A stretch of DNA of 64,000 bases from Pseudomonas sp. AKS31 (lineage in GTDB: Bacteria > Pseudomonadota > Gammaproteobacteria > Pseudomonadales > Pseudomonadaceae), in contig NZ_JAMLFX010000002.1 in assembly GCF_023634765.1 (NCBI RefSeq), positions 631,853 through 695,852 of the forward strand, written 5' to 3'. Every line of letters starts with the position of its first letter. The stretch's first letter is position 1. Below, piece by piece: positions 17,763-27,313 of this stretch. Below the pieces are notes generated by a model. The model was not told the DNA's origin, made no database searches, and worked only from the letters and a program-made list of their open reading frames with translations. The translations under genes were made by a program, and so were the position numbers.

Positions 17763-19039
17763 ACCGCCACTTTCTGAAGTCCAGAACGCTTTGGATCAGC
17801 GTGGCAGTCGTCGCCGTGCTCGGCCTGATCGGCGCCGTTTCGCTGATGTGGCGCCCGGCAATTGCACCGATCGAACGCCCGACCACCTTCGATACTGCAC
17901 AGTTGCAACGCGGGGCGCGGGTGGTCGAGGCCGGCGATTGTGCGGTCTGCCACACCCGTCCCGGCGGTGAATACCTGGCCGGTGGACTGCCGTTGGTGAC
18001 ACCGTTCGGCACGCTGTACAGCACCAACATCACCCCGGACGCAGAGACCGGTATCGGCCAATGGTCACTGCCGGCCTTCGAGCGGGCGATGCGTCAGGGC
18101 ATCGCTCGCGACGGTCACTTCCTCTATCCGGCGTTCCCCTACGTGCACTACCGGCGCATGAGCGCAGCCGACATTGCCGACGCCTATGCCTACTTGATGA
18201 GCGGCCCCGCCGTGCACGCGCCGGCCGCGCAGAATCAGATGAATTTCCCGATGAACATTCGCCCGTTGGTGTCGTTCTGGAACCTGCTGTTCCTGCACGG
18301 TGAACCACTGACGCCGCTGGCACAGCGCAGCGAAGCGTGGAATCGCGGGCGTTATCTGGTCGACGGCCCGGGCCATTGCGCCGGCTGCCATTCGCCGCTG
18401 AACCTGATCGGCGCGGAAAAATCCTCGGAATATCTACAGGGCGGCAGCGTTGACGGCTGGCTCGCGCCGGCGCTGGTCGGTATGGGTCAACGCAGCAACC
18501 CGTGGAGTCGCGAGCAACTGGTGGGCTATCTGCGCGCCGGGATCGTCGATGGCCACGGCACACCCGCCGGGCCGATGCGTCCGGTCAGCTTGAGTCTGGC
18601 CCGCTTGCCCGCCAGTGAAGCCGAGGCGATTGCCGAGTATTTGCTCAGCCTGGAAAACCCGCCTTCGGTGACAGAGACAACGCCGAAGACGCCGGCCAGT
18701 GAACCGGCAGACCACTCGAGCGGCGCCCTGCTCTTCAGCAGCGCCTGCGCCGGTTGCCATGGCCCGGCAGCGCCGATGCGCGCCATCGATGGTCGCCCGG
18801 GGCTGCAAAACACCTCGGCGCTGCAAGCGGCCAGTTCGCGCAACTTCCTCAAAACCGTGCTTGAAGGCCTGCCCGCCACACCCGGATCGCCCGGCCCGGT
18901 GATGCCTGCGTTCGCCGCCAGCCTGGACAACGCGCAACTCGGCGCACTGGCCGCGTATCTGCGTCAGCAAGCCAGCCCCGATCAACCGTGGGCCGACCTC
19001 TCTTCCACTATTGAAGCGTTACGTCAGGAGACGAAATGA
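17759..19039 (+). CDS. Triheme cytochrome c, electron acceptor subunit of a molybdenum hydroxylase
   Basis: 426 residues. The N-terminus has one membrane anchor or uncleaved signal (LWISVAVVAVLGLIGAVSL). Three CxxCH heme sites follow in order: CAVCH, CAGCH and CAGCH. This is the three-domain layout of the cytochrome subunits of membrane alcohol/aldehyde dehydrogenases. It begins in ATGA overlap with a short leader ORF and ends in ATGA overlap with the 2Fe-2S subunit, so the operon is tightly coupled. It should accept electrons from the 2Fe-2S/Mo enzyme at the periplasmic face and pass them to the respiratory chain. Confidence 0.85.
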   Translation: MNRHFLKSRTLWISVAVVAVLGLIGAVSLMWRPAIAPIERPTTFDTAQLQRGARVVEAGDCAVCHTRPGGEYLAGGLPLVTPFGTLYSTNITPDAETGIGQWSLPAFERAMRQGIARDGHFLYPAFPYVHYRRMSAADIADAYAYLMSGPAVHAPAAQNQMNFPMNIRPLVSFWNLLFLHGEPLTPLAQRSEAWNRGRYLVDGPGHCAGCHSPLNLIGAEKSSEYLQGGSVDGWLAPALVGMGQRSNPWSREQLVGYLRAGIVDGHGTPAGPMRPVSLSLARLPASEAEAIAEYLLSLENPPSVTETTPKTPASEPADHSSGALLFSSACAGCHGPAAPMRAIDGRPGLQNTSALQAASSRNFLKTVLEGLPATPGSPGPVMPAFAASLDNAQLGALAAYLRQQASPDQPWADLSSTIEALRQETK

Positions 19040-19509
19040 GCCAGATCACCCTCAACGTCAACGGAGCCGCACAACCGCTTGAGCTGGAGCCGGACATGCC
19101 GCTGCTGTATGCGCTGCGCAATCACTTGAACCTCAACGGCGCCAAATACGGCTGCGGTCTCGGTCAGTGCGGCGCCTGCACGGTGATCGTCGACGATCAA
19201 CCGGTGTTCGCCTGCCTGACGCCCTGCGCCGGCCTCGAAGGCAAAAAAATCCGCACCGTGGAAAGCCTCGGCAGCGCGCAAGAGCCGGGCCCTCTGCAAG
19301 CAGCATTCATCGAAAAACAGGCCGCGCAATGCGGCTATTGCATTGCCGGCATGCTGATGCGCGCGCAGGCGTTGCTTGAGCGTAATCGACACCCGGATGA
19401 GGCGACCATTCGCGAGCACATGGCCGGCAACCTGTGCCGCTGCGGTACGCACTTGCGGATCATTGAGGCGATCAAACAGGTGGCCGGGCACAACGGGAGC
19501 CTGACATGA
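19036..19509 (+). CDS. (2Fe-2S) subunit of molybdenum hydroxylase (isoquinoline 1-oxidoreductase alpha-like)
   Basis: 157 residues. Plant-type ferredoxin cluster motif YGCGLGQCGACTV near residue 40, and the second cluster QCGYCIAGMLMRAQALL with NLCRCGTH near the end, as in all xanthine-oxidase-family small subunits. It overlaps the genes on both sides by four bases. It transfers electrons from the molybdopterin subunit to the cytochrome. The IorA-like label follows from pairing with a Tat-exported, FAD-free large subunit and a cytochrome; the true substrate may be an aldehyde or N-heterocycle. Confidence 0.88.
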   Translation: MSQITLNVNGAAQPLELEPDMPLLYALRNHLNLNGAKYGCGLGQCGACTVIVDDQPVFACLTPCAGLEGKKIRTVESLGSAQEPGPLQAAFIEKQAAQCGYCIAGMLMRAQALLERNRHPDEATIREHMAGNLCRCGTHLRIIEAIKQVAGHNGSLT

Positions 19510-21740
19510 GTGAGTCGAATGAATTGAACCCGAGTCGACGCGCCTTCCTGCGCGGTGGTGCGTTGCTGATGGCATTCACCCTGCTGCCGGTGACGCGACG
19601 TGTGTTGGCAGATACGGAAGTCGATACGCTCGGCACCGTGGTCCTCGCGCCCGACCTCCCCGGAAGCCTGCGCACCAACCCGTTTCTCGATGCCTGGATC
19701 CGCATCGGCGCCGACGGCATCACCGTCTACACCGGCAAAGTCGAATTGGGCACCGGGGTGAAAACTGCGCTGCTGCAGATCGCCGCCGAGCGTTTGCAGG
19801 TGCCGGCAACCGCGATCAACCTACTCACCGCCGACACCGCGCTGACGCCCAACGAAGGCTACACCGCCGGCAGCCACAGCATTTTCGACAGCGGTACCGC
19901 GTTGTATAACGCCGCCGCGCAGGTGCGCGAAATGCTCGTCGATGCCGCCGCGCGCCATTGGCAGGTTGATGCGGCGCTGCTCAGCACTCACAACGGCGTG
20001 ATCGAAGGCCCGGCCGCTCAGCGGATGAGTTACGCCGATGCGGTCAGACATGTCGATGTGCATCAATATGCCAAGGCTCAGTCACCGGCGATGGCCGCCG
20101 CTGATTTCAAACTCATCGGGCATTCGTTGCCGCGCCTCGACATCCCGGCGAAAGTCAGCGGTGGTGCAGCATTCGTCCAGGACATGCGCCTGCCGGGCAT
20201 GTTGCATGCGCGGGTGATCCGCCCGCCCCGTCCGGGCTGCACGTTGCAAGCATTCGATGCGGCATCCATCGAAGCGCTGGCTGGCGTGGTCAAGGTGATC
20301 CGCGACGGCAACTATCTCGCCGTGGTCGCCCGTGATGAGTGGCAAGCGATAAAAGCCATGCGCCGTGCCAGCGAGGTGACGCAATGGCGCGGCGGCGAGG
20401 CGATTCCCGAGGCGGCCGAGATTCATGGCTTGCTCAAACGCCTGCCCTCCCGGCGCTATCCGATCAGCAACAACGGCACGCCGAGCGGCGCGGCCGACAC
20501 GCGTTTTCAGGCGCGGGTCACCAAGCAATATCTGATGCACGGCTCGATCGGTCCGTCTTGCGCGGTGGCCTGGTTCAAGGACGGCACGCTTACCGTCTGG
20601 ACCCACACCCAAGGTGTTTACCCGCTGCGCGCCGGCATTGCCGAAATGCTCGGTCTGCCACCTGAGCGGGTGCGCTGTATTCATACCGAAGGCTCAGGGT
20701 GTTACGGCCACAACGGCGCCGATGATGCCGCCGCCGATGCAGCATTGATTGCTGTGCGTGTGCCCGGTACGCCGGTGCGTGTGCAGTGGATGCGCGAGCA
20801 GGAAAATCTTTGGGAGCCGTACAGCTCGGCGATGGTCACCGAGGTCGACGCCGGTCTCACTCAGGGCCGCCTGCAGGACTGGGCCTACGAACTCTGGACC
20901 ACGCCGCACAACGAACGCATCGTCAACGCCGGGCGCCTGTTGCCGGCACGCTTGCTCGCGCGGCCCTTCGCCTCGGCGCCATCCGTGCCGATCGCCCAGC
21001 CCGAAGGCGATGGTGATCGCAACGCGGTGCCGCTGTATGACGTCAACTCGACGCGCATCAACATGACCTTCGTCACCCAGATGCCCTTTCGCACCTCGGC
21101 CATGCGTTCGCTGGGGGCGCACATCAACATCTTCGCCATCGAGGCGAGTATCGACGAACTGGCGATCAAGGCCGGCATCGACGCGGTCGCGTTGCGTCTG
21201 GCCCATCTCAGCGATCCGCGTGCTCGCGCGGTCGTGGAACGTGTGCGTGATGAGATCGGCTGGCCGCAAAAAAACAGCGAGCCCGGCGCCGGTATCGGTT
21301 TCGCCTTTGCCCGCTACAAAAACATCATGGGTTACTGCGCCATCGCGGTGAAACTGCGGGTGCATCCGCAGACCGGCGAGATTCGCATCGATCACGTGGT
21401 GACGGCGGTGGACGTCGGCCAGATCGTCAGCCCCGACGGCCTGCGCAATCAGGTCGAGGGTGGCATCGTGCAGTCCGCGAGCTGGACCCTCTACGAAAAA
21501 GTCGCCTACGACGCGGGCGGCATCCGCAGTTACGACTGGAGCGGTTATCCGATTCTGCGTTTCACGCAACTGCCGAAAAAAGTCGATGTGCATTTGCTCG
21601 ACCAGCCGGGAGAACCCTTCCTCGGTGCCGCTGAAATCGTTCAGGGGCCGATGGCTGCCGCCCTTGGCAACGCCGTCGCCAACGCCACCGGTCGGCGCTG
21701 GCTGAACCTGCCGCTGACGCGCTCAAACCAACCCGTCTGA
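19506..21740 (+). CDS. Molybdopterin-binding subunit of molybdenum hydroxylase (isoquinoline 1-oxidoreductase beta-like)
   Basis: 744 residues. A twin-arginine signal, SRRAFLRGGALLMAF, near residues 11-25 indicates export of the folded enzyme with its 2Fe-2S partner. It has the xanthine-dehydrogenase-family fold in duplicate aldehyde-oxidase form: LGTGVKTALLQIAAE early, the Mo-site loop GSGCYGHNGADDAAAD, AMRSLGAHINIFA, and a C-terminal GAAEIVQGP with the catalytic Glu. No FAD subunit is encoded, as expected when cytochrome c is the acceptor. No XdhC is in this operon; the copy near 46.1 kb could serve it. Confidence 0.87.
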   Translation: MSESNELNPSRRAFLRGGALLMAFTLLPVTRRVLADTEVDTLGTVVLAPDLPGSLRTNPFLDAWIRIGADGITVYTGKVELGTGVKTALLQIAAERLQVPATAINLLTADTALTPNEGYTAGSHSIFDSGTALYNAAAQVREMLVDAAARHWQVDAALLSTHNGVIEGPAAQRMSYADAVRHVDVHQYAKAQSPAMAAADFKLIGHSLPRLDIPAKVSGGAAFVQDMRLPGMLHARVIRPPRPGCTLQAFDAASIEALAGVVKVIRDGNYLAVVARDEWQAIKAMRRASEVTQWRGGEAIPEAAEIHGLLKRLPSRRYPISNNGTPSGAADTRFQARVTKQYLMHGSIGPSCAVAWFKDGTLTVWTHTQGVYPLRAGIAEMLGLPPERVRCIHTEGSGCYGHNGADDAAADAALIAVRVPGTPVRVQWMREQENLWEPYSSAMVTEVDAGLTQGRLQDWAYELWTTPHNERIVNAGRLLPARLLARPFASAPSVPIAQPEGDGDRNAVPLYDVNSTRINMTFVTQMPFRTSAMRSLGAHINIFAIEASIDELAIKAGIDAVALRLAHLSDPRARAVVERVRDEIGWPQKNSEPGAGIGFAFARYKNIMGYCAIAVKLRVHPQTGEIRIDHVVTAVDVGQIVSPDGLRNQVEGGIVQSASWTLYEKVAYDAGGIRSYDWSGYPILRFTQLPKKVDVHLLDQPGEPFLGAAEIVQGPMAAALGNAVANATGRRWLNLPLTRSNQPV

Positions 21741-21910
21741 GCCACACCCGTGTTCATCGCTGATGAGCACGGGCGCCGTTGCGCGCTGCGCAAAACAGCG
21801 TAGCGCCGGTCACCGATTATCACCCCCGCTACACCCGGTTAAGTTAGCGGCACTGGTTCGCGGCCCCGCTGCCGCGCTTGATTGCCTTCTATTGATCTCT
21901 GGAGCTACCC

Positions 21911-23023
21911 ATGACCCGTCGCCTGTTCCAACCCCTCGCACTTGGTCCTTATACCCTCGCCCATCGCGTGGCGATGGCGCCGTTGACGCGCTCACGCGCC
22001 GGCCAACCGGGCGATGTGCCGACGCCAATGAACGCCGAGTACTACCGCCAACGGGCCAGCGCTGCGCTGATCATCACCGAGGCCACGCAAATCTCCCGGC
22101 AGGCTCAGGGTTACGCCTGGACGCCGGGCATCTACAGCCCTGAGCAGGTCCGCGCATGGCGTGATGTCAGCGCAGCGGTGCACGAGGCCGGTGGCCTGAT
22201 CTTCATGCAACTGTGGCACGTCGGCCGGGTGTCCCACCCCAGTTTTCAACCCGATGCTGGCCTGCCGGTTGCGCCCAGCGCGCTGCCGGTGCCTGGCAAA
22301 ACGTTTATCGTCGACGACAACGGTAACGGCGTCTGGAGTGATGTGCCGGTGCCGCGAGCGCTGGAAACGGCGGAAATCGCCGGGATCGTCGAGGACTACC
22401 GCGTGGCCGCGCGCAACGCATTGCTGGCGGGCATGGACGGTGTAGAGATTCATGCCGGCAACGGTTACCTGCTCGACCAGTTTCTTAACAGCAACAGCAA
22501 TCAGCGTGACGATGCCTATGGTGGCAGCGTGGAGAATCGCGCGCGGTTTCTGCTGGAGGTGGTCGCGGCCGTGGCTGAAGAAGTCGGTGCCGAACGGGTC
22601 GGCGTACGCCTGACGCCGATGGGGCGCTTCATGGGCATGGGCGATGACACCCCGGAGGCCACCTTCGGCCACCTCGTCGAAGCGCTCAACCAATGGAATC
22701 TGGCCTACCTGCATCTGGTCGAGCCAGCGATGGTCGGCACCGTCAAAGATGAGAACTTCGACCCGCGCTGGGACGCGATCATTGCCCAGTTGCGCAAGAC
22801 CTGGAACGGCGTGCTGATCCTGGCGGGCGGCTACGATGCGCAATCCGCCGAACAGGCGCTGATCGCTGATCGGGCCGACGTCATTGCGTTTGGCCGCCCG
22901 TTCCTGGCCAACCCTGACTTGCCGCGTCGACTGCACGATGGCCTGGCGCTCAACACGCCGGACCCGAGCAGCTTTTTCGGCGGGGATCAGCGTGGGTACG
23001 TTGATTATCCGTTTCATGCCTGA
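21911..23023 (+). CDS. Alkene reductase, Old Yellow Enzyme family
   Basis: 370 residues, FMN-dependent TIM barrel. PLTRSRAGQPGDVPTPM and YYRQRASAALIITEATQIS at the start, then EIHAGNGYLLDQFLNSNSN with the catalytic His/Asn pair, and RDDAYGGSVENRARFLLEV, are close to NemA/XenB enzymes. It reduces activated C=C bonds of enones, N-ethylmaleimide or nitro esters with NAD(P)H. A GGAG lies seven bases before the ATG. It follows the molybdenum hydroxylase operon after a 170-base gap, so it probably has its own promoter. The name nemA/xenB cannot be settled without comparison. Confidence 0.9.
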   Translation: MTRRLFQPLALGPYTLAHRVAMAPLTRSRAGQPGDVPTPMNAEYYRQRASAALIITEATQISRQAQGYAWTPGIYSPEQVRAWRDVSAAVHEAGGLIFMQLWHVGRVSHPSFQPDAGLPVAPSALPVPGKTFIVDDNGNGVWSDVPVPRALETAEIAGIVEDYRVAARNALLAGMDGVEIHAGNGYLLDQFLNSNSNQRDDAYGGSVENRARFLLEVVAAVAEEVGAERVGVRLTPMGRFMGMGDDTPEATFGHLVEALNQWNLAYLHLVEPAMVGTVKDENFDPRWDAIIAQLRKTWNGVLILAGGYDAQSAEQALIADRADVIAFGRPFLANPDLPRRLHDGLALNTPDPSSFFGGDQRGYVDYPFHA

Positions 23024-23069
23024 GCAGAAGCAGGCGACCCGCCTCTCATGAATGTGTAAATCCCTGGAA

Positions 23070-23091
23070 GCAGGGGCCGATGGGCCCCTGC
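23070..23091 (+). terminator. GC-rich hairpin after the alkene reductase gene
   Basis: Nine-base arms, GCAGGGGCC (23070-23078) and GGCCCCTGC (23083-23091), are perfectly complementary around a four-base loop. The T-run is missing, so it may be a weak terminator. Confidence 0.5.
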
Positions 23092-23219
23092 CTTATCAAG
23101 TCATACGATCTCTTCACTCAATCAAAGGCGTGAAAAATCCAGCATAAAGCCAAACATATGCGTGGTTGTGCGCTTTCAGGTCTATTGCCCGACGTCGGCG
23201 AATGCGATAAAACGGGCTA

Positions 23220-23232
23220 GTTGTACGACAAC
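23220..23232. promoter_or_regulatory. GntR/FadR-type operator candidate upstream of EamA gene
   Basis: GTTGTACGACAAC is a perfect 5+5 inverted repeat with a three-base centre. It satisfies the TNGTNNNACNA pattern bound by FadR-subfamily GntR regulators. It lies 48 bases before the EamA start codon. No GntR gene is seen nearby. Confidence 0.4.
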
Positions 23233-23280
23233 ACAATAAAAACCAAGTCGTTCGAACGGCTAACAATCCTGAGATCTGCC

Positions 23281-24240
23281 ATGCCTCGCCCTACCGCTAC
23301 GCAAACCATCCCGCCGCCCTACCCCCGTTATCTGGCTGTGATCATTCTGTTGTGCATGGGCTGTGCGTTTGCCGGCAATCATGTGGCGGCGCGAGTCGCA
23401 TTTGATGATGGTGCGGGAGTGTTGCTGGCGATTCTGATGCGTTCCGGCGGGACCTTGCTGGTGCTCGGCATTCTGGTGCTGTGGCAAAGACAAAGCCTGC
23501 GCTTGTCGGCGGGTGCCTGGCGCTGGCAACTATTGCTGGGCCTGCTGATTGCTGCGCAAAGTCTGTGTCTGTACTCCGCTGTCGCGCGGGTTCCGGTGGC
23601 GCTGGCCCTGCTGGTGGCGAACGTGTTCCCTATTCTGCTGGCATTGCTCACCTGGTTGCTGGGTGGCCAGCGACCGAGCGCACGCACCGCGACCTTGATG
23701 GGTTTGATTCTAATGGGGCTGGTGTTTGTACTGGATGTCCCCGGGCGTCTCTCAGCCACGACACAGGTCAGTACGCAATGGCTGACGGGCGTCGCACTCG
23801 CGTTCTGCGCTGCCAGCGTGTTCGCCTGCGCGCTGTGGATCACCGACCACAAACTGTCTCAGGTACGTGGCTCGGTACGCAGTCTGCTGACCATTTTCAT
23901 CGTGTTCAGCAGCGTCAACCTGGCAGGGCTGACGGGCGCCCTTCCCGGCGGATTGAACCTGCCCGCCACCTCGACCGGATGGCTGGCCCTTGCCACCCTG
24001 ATGGTGCTGTACGGCACGGGTTTTATTGTCCTGTTCATTTCAGTCCCTCGGCTGGACATGCCGCGCAATGCCCCGGTGATGAACATCGAGCCATTGGCAA
24101 CGCTGCTGATGGGCTGGATTGTGCTGGACCAGATGCTCAGTAATGGACAGATTGTCGGTGGGGTGATTGTGGTCACGGGCATCGTTTTGCTGACCTACCG
24201 TAAAGCAGTCGTCAAGGCAGAGGTCAAAGCCGGTGCGTGA
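23281..24240 (+). CDS. EamA/DMT family transporter
   Basis: 319 residues, about ten membrane segments in two EamA repeats of five. ATG 23281 is preferred (MPRPTATQTI followed by the first helix at YLAVIILLCMGCAFAGNHVAAR); the frame reaches 23221 without a ribosome site. It probably exports or imports a small metabolite at the inner membrane. The palindrome 48 bases upstream suggests control by a GntR-type regulator. The substrate cannot be inferred. Confidence 0.8.
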   Translation: MPRPTATQTIPPPYPRYLAVIILLCMGCAFAGNHVAARVAFDDGAGVLLAILMRSGGTLLVLGILVLWQRQSLRLSAGAWRWQLLLGLLIAAQSLCLYSAVARVPVALALLVANVFPILLALLTWLLGGQRPSARTATLMGLILMGLVFVLDVPGRLSATTQVSTQWLTGVALAFCAASVFACALWITDHKLSQVRGSVRSLLTIFIVFSSVNLAGLTGALPGGLNLPATSTGWLALATLMVLYGTGFIVLFISVPRLDMPRNAPVMNIEPLATLLMGWIVLDQMLSNGQIVGGVIVVTGIVLLTYRKAVVKAEVKAGA

Positions 24241-24598
24241 AGGGTGAAAGGCGGGTAATCAACCCAAGGCAGTATCGAGCCTCTCAATGAAACTGCAGAT
24301 CGCGCCACTCGTCCCAGCTGAAAGCTTGTCGTTAGGTCTCAGCCTTTTTATGCCTGCGTCCAAGCGTCGCAGCAAACAACCATTGGCAAATCCTGCACAA
24401 GCCTTAGAATCCCGCGCGCTCTTGCTGTCGCCAGAGACGGCGACCGCGGCGTAACTGACGGACTAGTCACACCTCGCTGATGGGTGTCCGACCCTACAGC
24501 CCTGCCCGCTCGGCGGGCACTCGCACCACACACTTTTTCGGCTTGGCAATCGCCTGCGCAGAGGCGCACGTTGCGCTGTTCGATCTTCAGAGGTTTTT
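24241..24598 (+). promoter_or_regulatory. Long leader region of the downstream MFS gene with promoter-like elements and hairpins
   Basis: No gene is visible in these 358 bases. A sigma-70-like promoter, TTGGCA (24383-24388) and TAGAAT (24405-24410) with a 16-base spacer, would start a leader of about 180 bases. Two perfect hairpins follow: 24427-24432 with 24439-24444 (six pairs), and 24503-24509 with 24513-24519 (seven pairs, TCG loop), then a T5 run at 24534-24538. The layout fits a structured 5' leader or a small RNA; I do not recognise a known riboswitch class. Confidence 0.35.
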
Positions 24599-25897
24599 AT
24601 GTCTCCGCGTTTGCTGGCCATGGCGCTGGCGCCCCTGCTCGGGCTGTTCATTGTTGCGCTGGGCAACGGTTTCCTGTCGTCCCTGACCACCCTTCGCCTC
24701 GACGCTGCCGGTGCCTCGACCACGATGATCGGCATCGTTTCATCCGCCTACTTCATCGGCCTGACTTTGGGGGCGGTGTTCAATGACCGTTTGATTCTGC
24801 GCATCGGCCATATCCGCGCCTACGGCAGCTTTGCCTCGCTGATTGCCGTGACCATTCTGCTGCAGGGTCTGTTCTATGACACGTGGGGCTGGTTCGCCCT
24901 GCGCCTGATCAACGGCTGGGCCACGGTCGGCGTGTTTCTGGTGATCGAAAGCTGGCTGCTGCTGGCGGGCGACGCGAAGATTCGCGGGCGCTTGCTCGCG
25001 CTGTACATGATCGTCTTGTACGGCGCCGGTGTGCTGGGCCAGGCAACGCTGGGGAAAATCACCGGGTTGAGCGACAGCGCACCGTTCATGGTGGCCGGCA
25101 TGCTCGCCTCGTTGTCGGTGTTGCCGATCGTGATCCTGCCGCGCGTGTCGCCGCTGCTCGATCAGGTTGAACCGCTCAAGCCACGGCAATTGTTGGGCGT
25201 GACGCCGACCGGGCTGGTCGGCTGTTTCGGCTCGGGTGTCAGCATCGCGGCGATTTACACCTTGCTGCCGCTGTATCTGCAGCGCAGCGGTCTGAATGTC
25301 GGAGAAGTCGGCAGCATGATGGCCTGGACGATCCTCGGCGCCATGCTCCTGCAGTACCCGGTCGGACGCTGGTCCGACCGCAAGGATCGCTTGCAGGTGC
25401 TGACGATTCTGACGGTGGCGTGCACGGTGTTGTCGCTGGTGATCGTCCTGCTGCCGTTGTCCTCGACGCTGCTCGCAGTGATGTTGTTTCTGCTCGGCGG
25501 CGGTGTGTTCGCGCTTTACCCGGTTGCCGTCAGCCACGCCGCCGACCGCGCCCCTGCCGAAGCCTTGGTGCCGATGATTCAGGGCTTGCTGCTGATCAAC
25601 TCACTGGGCTCGGCGCTCAGTCCGATGATGATCTCGCCGGTGATGAATTCGTTCGGCGCCAATGGTCTGTTCTGGGTCTTTGCGCTGGTCAATCTGTGCA
25701 TGGTCAGCTTCTTCCTGTGGCGCCGGGGCAAACGCCCGGTTCCGGCCAATCCCGCACCTTTTGCGGCGGCAGCAACGTTCTCGCCGACGGGTGCTGAGCT
25801 GCGGGTGACCGAAGATTTGCGTCAGGCGGTGCAGGAGCATCCGCCGATGGTGGATGCGCTGAGCGGCGAGCCTGCGACGCAATGTGAATCACGCTGA
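24599..25897 (+). CDS. MFS transporter (YcaD-like)
   Basis: 432 residues, twelve membrane segments followed by a hydrophilic tail of about 50 residues. VVALGNGFLSSLTTLRL-like opening, SSAYFIGLTLGAVFNDRLI, YLQRSGLNVGEVGSMMAW and PVGRWSDRKDRLQVL mark the YcaD branch of major facilitators, whose substrates are mostly unknown. It is preceded by a long leader with hairpins. The aminotransferase gene starts 88 bases after its stop on the same strand. Confidence 0.8.
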   Translation: MSPRLLAMALAPLLGLFIVALGNGFLSSLTTLRLDAAGASTTMIGIVSSAYFIGLTLGAVFNDRLILRIGHIRAYGSFASLIAVTILLQGLFYDTWGWFALRLINGWATVGVFLVIESWLLLAGDAKIRGRLLALYMIVLYGAGVLGQATLGKITGLSDSAPFMVAGMLASLSVLPIVILPRVSPLLDQVEPLKPRQLLGVTPTGLVGCFGSGVSIAAIYTLLPLYLQRSGLNVGEVGSMMAWTILGAMLLQYPVGRWSDRKDRLQVLTILTVACTVLSLVIVLLPLSSTLLAVMLFLLGGGVFALYPVAVSHAADRAPAEALVPMIQGLLLINSLGSALSPMMISPVMNSFGANGLFWVFALVNLCMVSFFLWRRGKRPVPANPAPFAAAATFSPTGAELRVTEDLRQAVQEHPPMVDALSGEPATQCESR

Positions 25898-25985
25898 TTC
25901 ACTTGCACAATTCAATCAGCTCATCCCTGCCCTTTGCCTACACTTGCTTGCCAATGATGTTTCCTCTCTGCCGAAGGAGTCACCC

Positions 25986-27113
25986 ATGTCCAAGCTCTAT
26001 CCCAGTGTCGATCCCGAGGGGCTGATCGAGTACTCGGTTGTCTACACCGACCGCTCGCTCAACCACATGTCGCAGTCCTTCCAAGGCGTGATGAAGAACA
26101 TTTCCAAGACCCTCAAACAGGTCTACAACGCCGAGGCGGTTGCGGTGGTTCCGGGCAGCGGCACATTCGGCATGGAAGCGGTGGCGCGGCAGTTCGCCAC
26201 CGGCCAGCAATGCCTGGTGATCCGCAATGGCTGGTTCAGTTATCGCTGGAGCCAGATTCTTGAGATGGGCAATATCCCGGCGGCGACCACGGTGCTCAAG
26301 GCCCGGCCGGTCGAGCCGGGTCGCCAGGCAGCCTACGCCCCGCCGCCGCTGGACGAAGTGCTGGCAGCCATTGCCACGCACAAGCCGCAGGTGGTCTTCG
26401 CACCCCACGTTGAAACGTCATCCGGAATCATCCTGCCCGACGACTACCTGCGGGCGGTCGGCGACGCCGTGCATGCGGTGGGTGGCTTGTTTGTGCTGGA
26501 CTGCATCGCCTCCGGCACGATTTGGGTAGATATGCACAGATGCGCAGTCGACCTGCTGATCAGCGCACCGCAGAAAGGCTGGAGCGCCTCCCCTTGCTGC
26601 GCCCTGGTGATGTTCAGTGCTGCGGCGCTCGAGCGCATCGAACAGACGCAAAGCAGCAGCTTCGCCTGCGACCTGAAAAAGTGGCTGCAGATCATGCAGG
26701 CCTACGAACAGGGCGGACATGCCTACCACGCGACCATGCCCAGCGATTCCCTCGCGCGCTTCAACGACGTGATGAAAGAGACCCAGGCTTACGGCTTCGA
26801 CAAGATCCGCGACCAACAACAGGCACTGGGTGATCGGGTGCGCGCCCTGTTGACCGGCAAAGGCATCAAGAGCGTGGCCGCAGTCGGCTTTCAGGCCCCT
26901 GGCGTTGTGGTGAGCTACACCGATGATGCCGACATCAAGAACGGCAGGAAATTTGCCGAGCACGGCCTGCAGATCGCCGCCGGCGTGCCGTTGCAATGCG
27001 ACGAACCGGCCGACTTCCAGACCTTCCGCCTCGGGCTGTTCGGACTCGAGAAACTGCAGAATATCGAGCGCACGGTGAGCATGCTGGAACAGGCACTGGA
27101 TGAGGTTATTTAG
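25986..27113 (+). CDS. Class V aminotransferase (alanine-glyoxylate aminotransferase type)
   Basis: 375 residues, cytoplasmic PLP enzyme. ATG 25986 follows a GAAGGAG ribosome site. VVPGSGTFGMEAVARQF is the PLP phosphate-binding turn, DCIASGTIWVDM carries the PLP-ring Asp, and SAPQKGWSASP contains the Schiff-base Lys. The C-terminal GLFGLEKLQNIERTV is also family-typical. Members use alanine or serine with glyoxylate, or act on 2-aminoethylphosphonate. No phosphonate genes are nearby. It precedes the carboxyspermidine decarboxylase gene by 200 bases, but a joint function is not evident. Confidence 0.8.
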   Translation: MSKLYPSVDPEGLIEYSVVYTDRSLNHMSQSFQGVMKNISKTLKQVYNAEAVAVVPGSGTFGMEAVARQFATGQQCLVIRNGWFSYRWSQILEMGNIPAATTVLKARPVEPGRQAAYAPPPLDEVLAAIATHKPQVVFAPHVETSSGIILPDDYLRAVGDAVHAVGGLFVLDCIASGTIWVDMHRCAVDLLISAPQKGWSASPCCALVMFSAAALERIEQTQSSSFACDLKKWLQIMQAYEQGGHAYHATMPSDSLARFNDVMKETQAYGFDKIRDQQQALGDRVRALLTGKGIKSVAAVGFQAPGVVVSYTDDADIKNGRKFAEHGLQIAAGVPLQCDEPADFQTFRLGLFGLEKLQNIERTVSMLEQALDEVI

Positions 27114-27313
27114 CTACCCGGCCGTCGGGCACAGGCTTCACGACATAACCGTCAACTGGTGGTTGATGTCGCGGTGTTGCACGTCCCGACGTCCCGAGCG
27201 TTCAACCTTTTGGGGTATTTGCTGAACCAGTCGTACGCTCTGCTCTTTCGATATGTGGTCAGTCCGGGCACAATGCGCATCCTTTTTTGGCTGGCCTTGC
27301 CGGAGGCCTCGAA

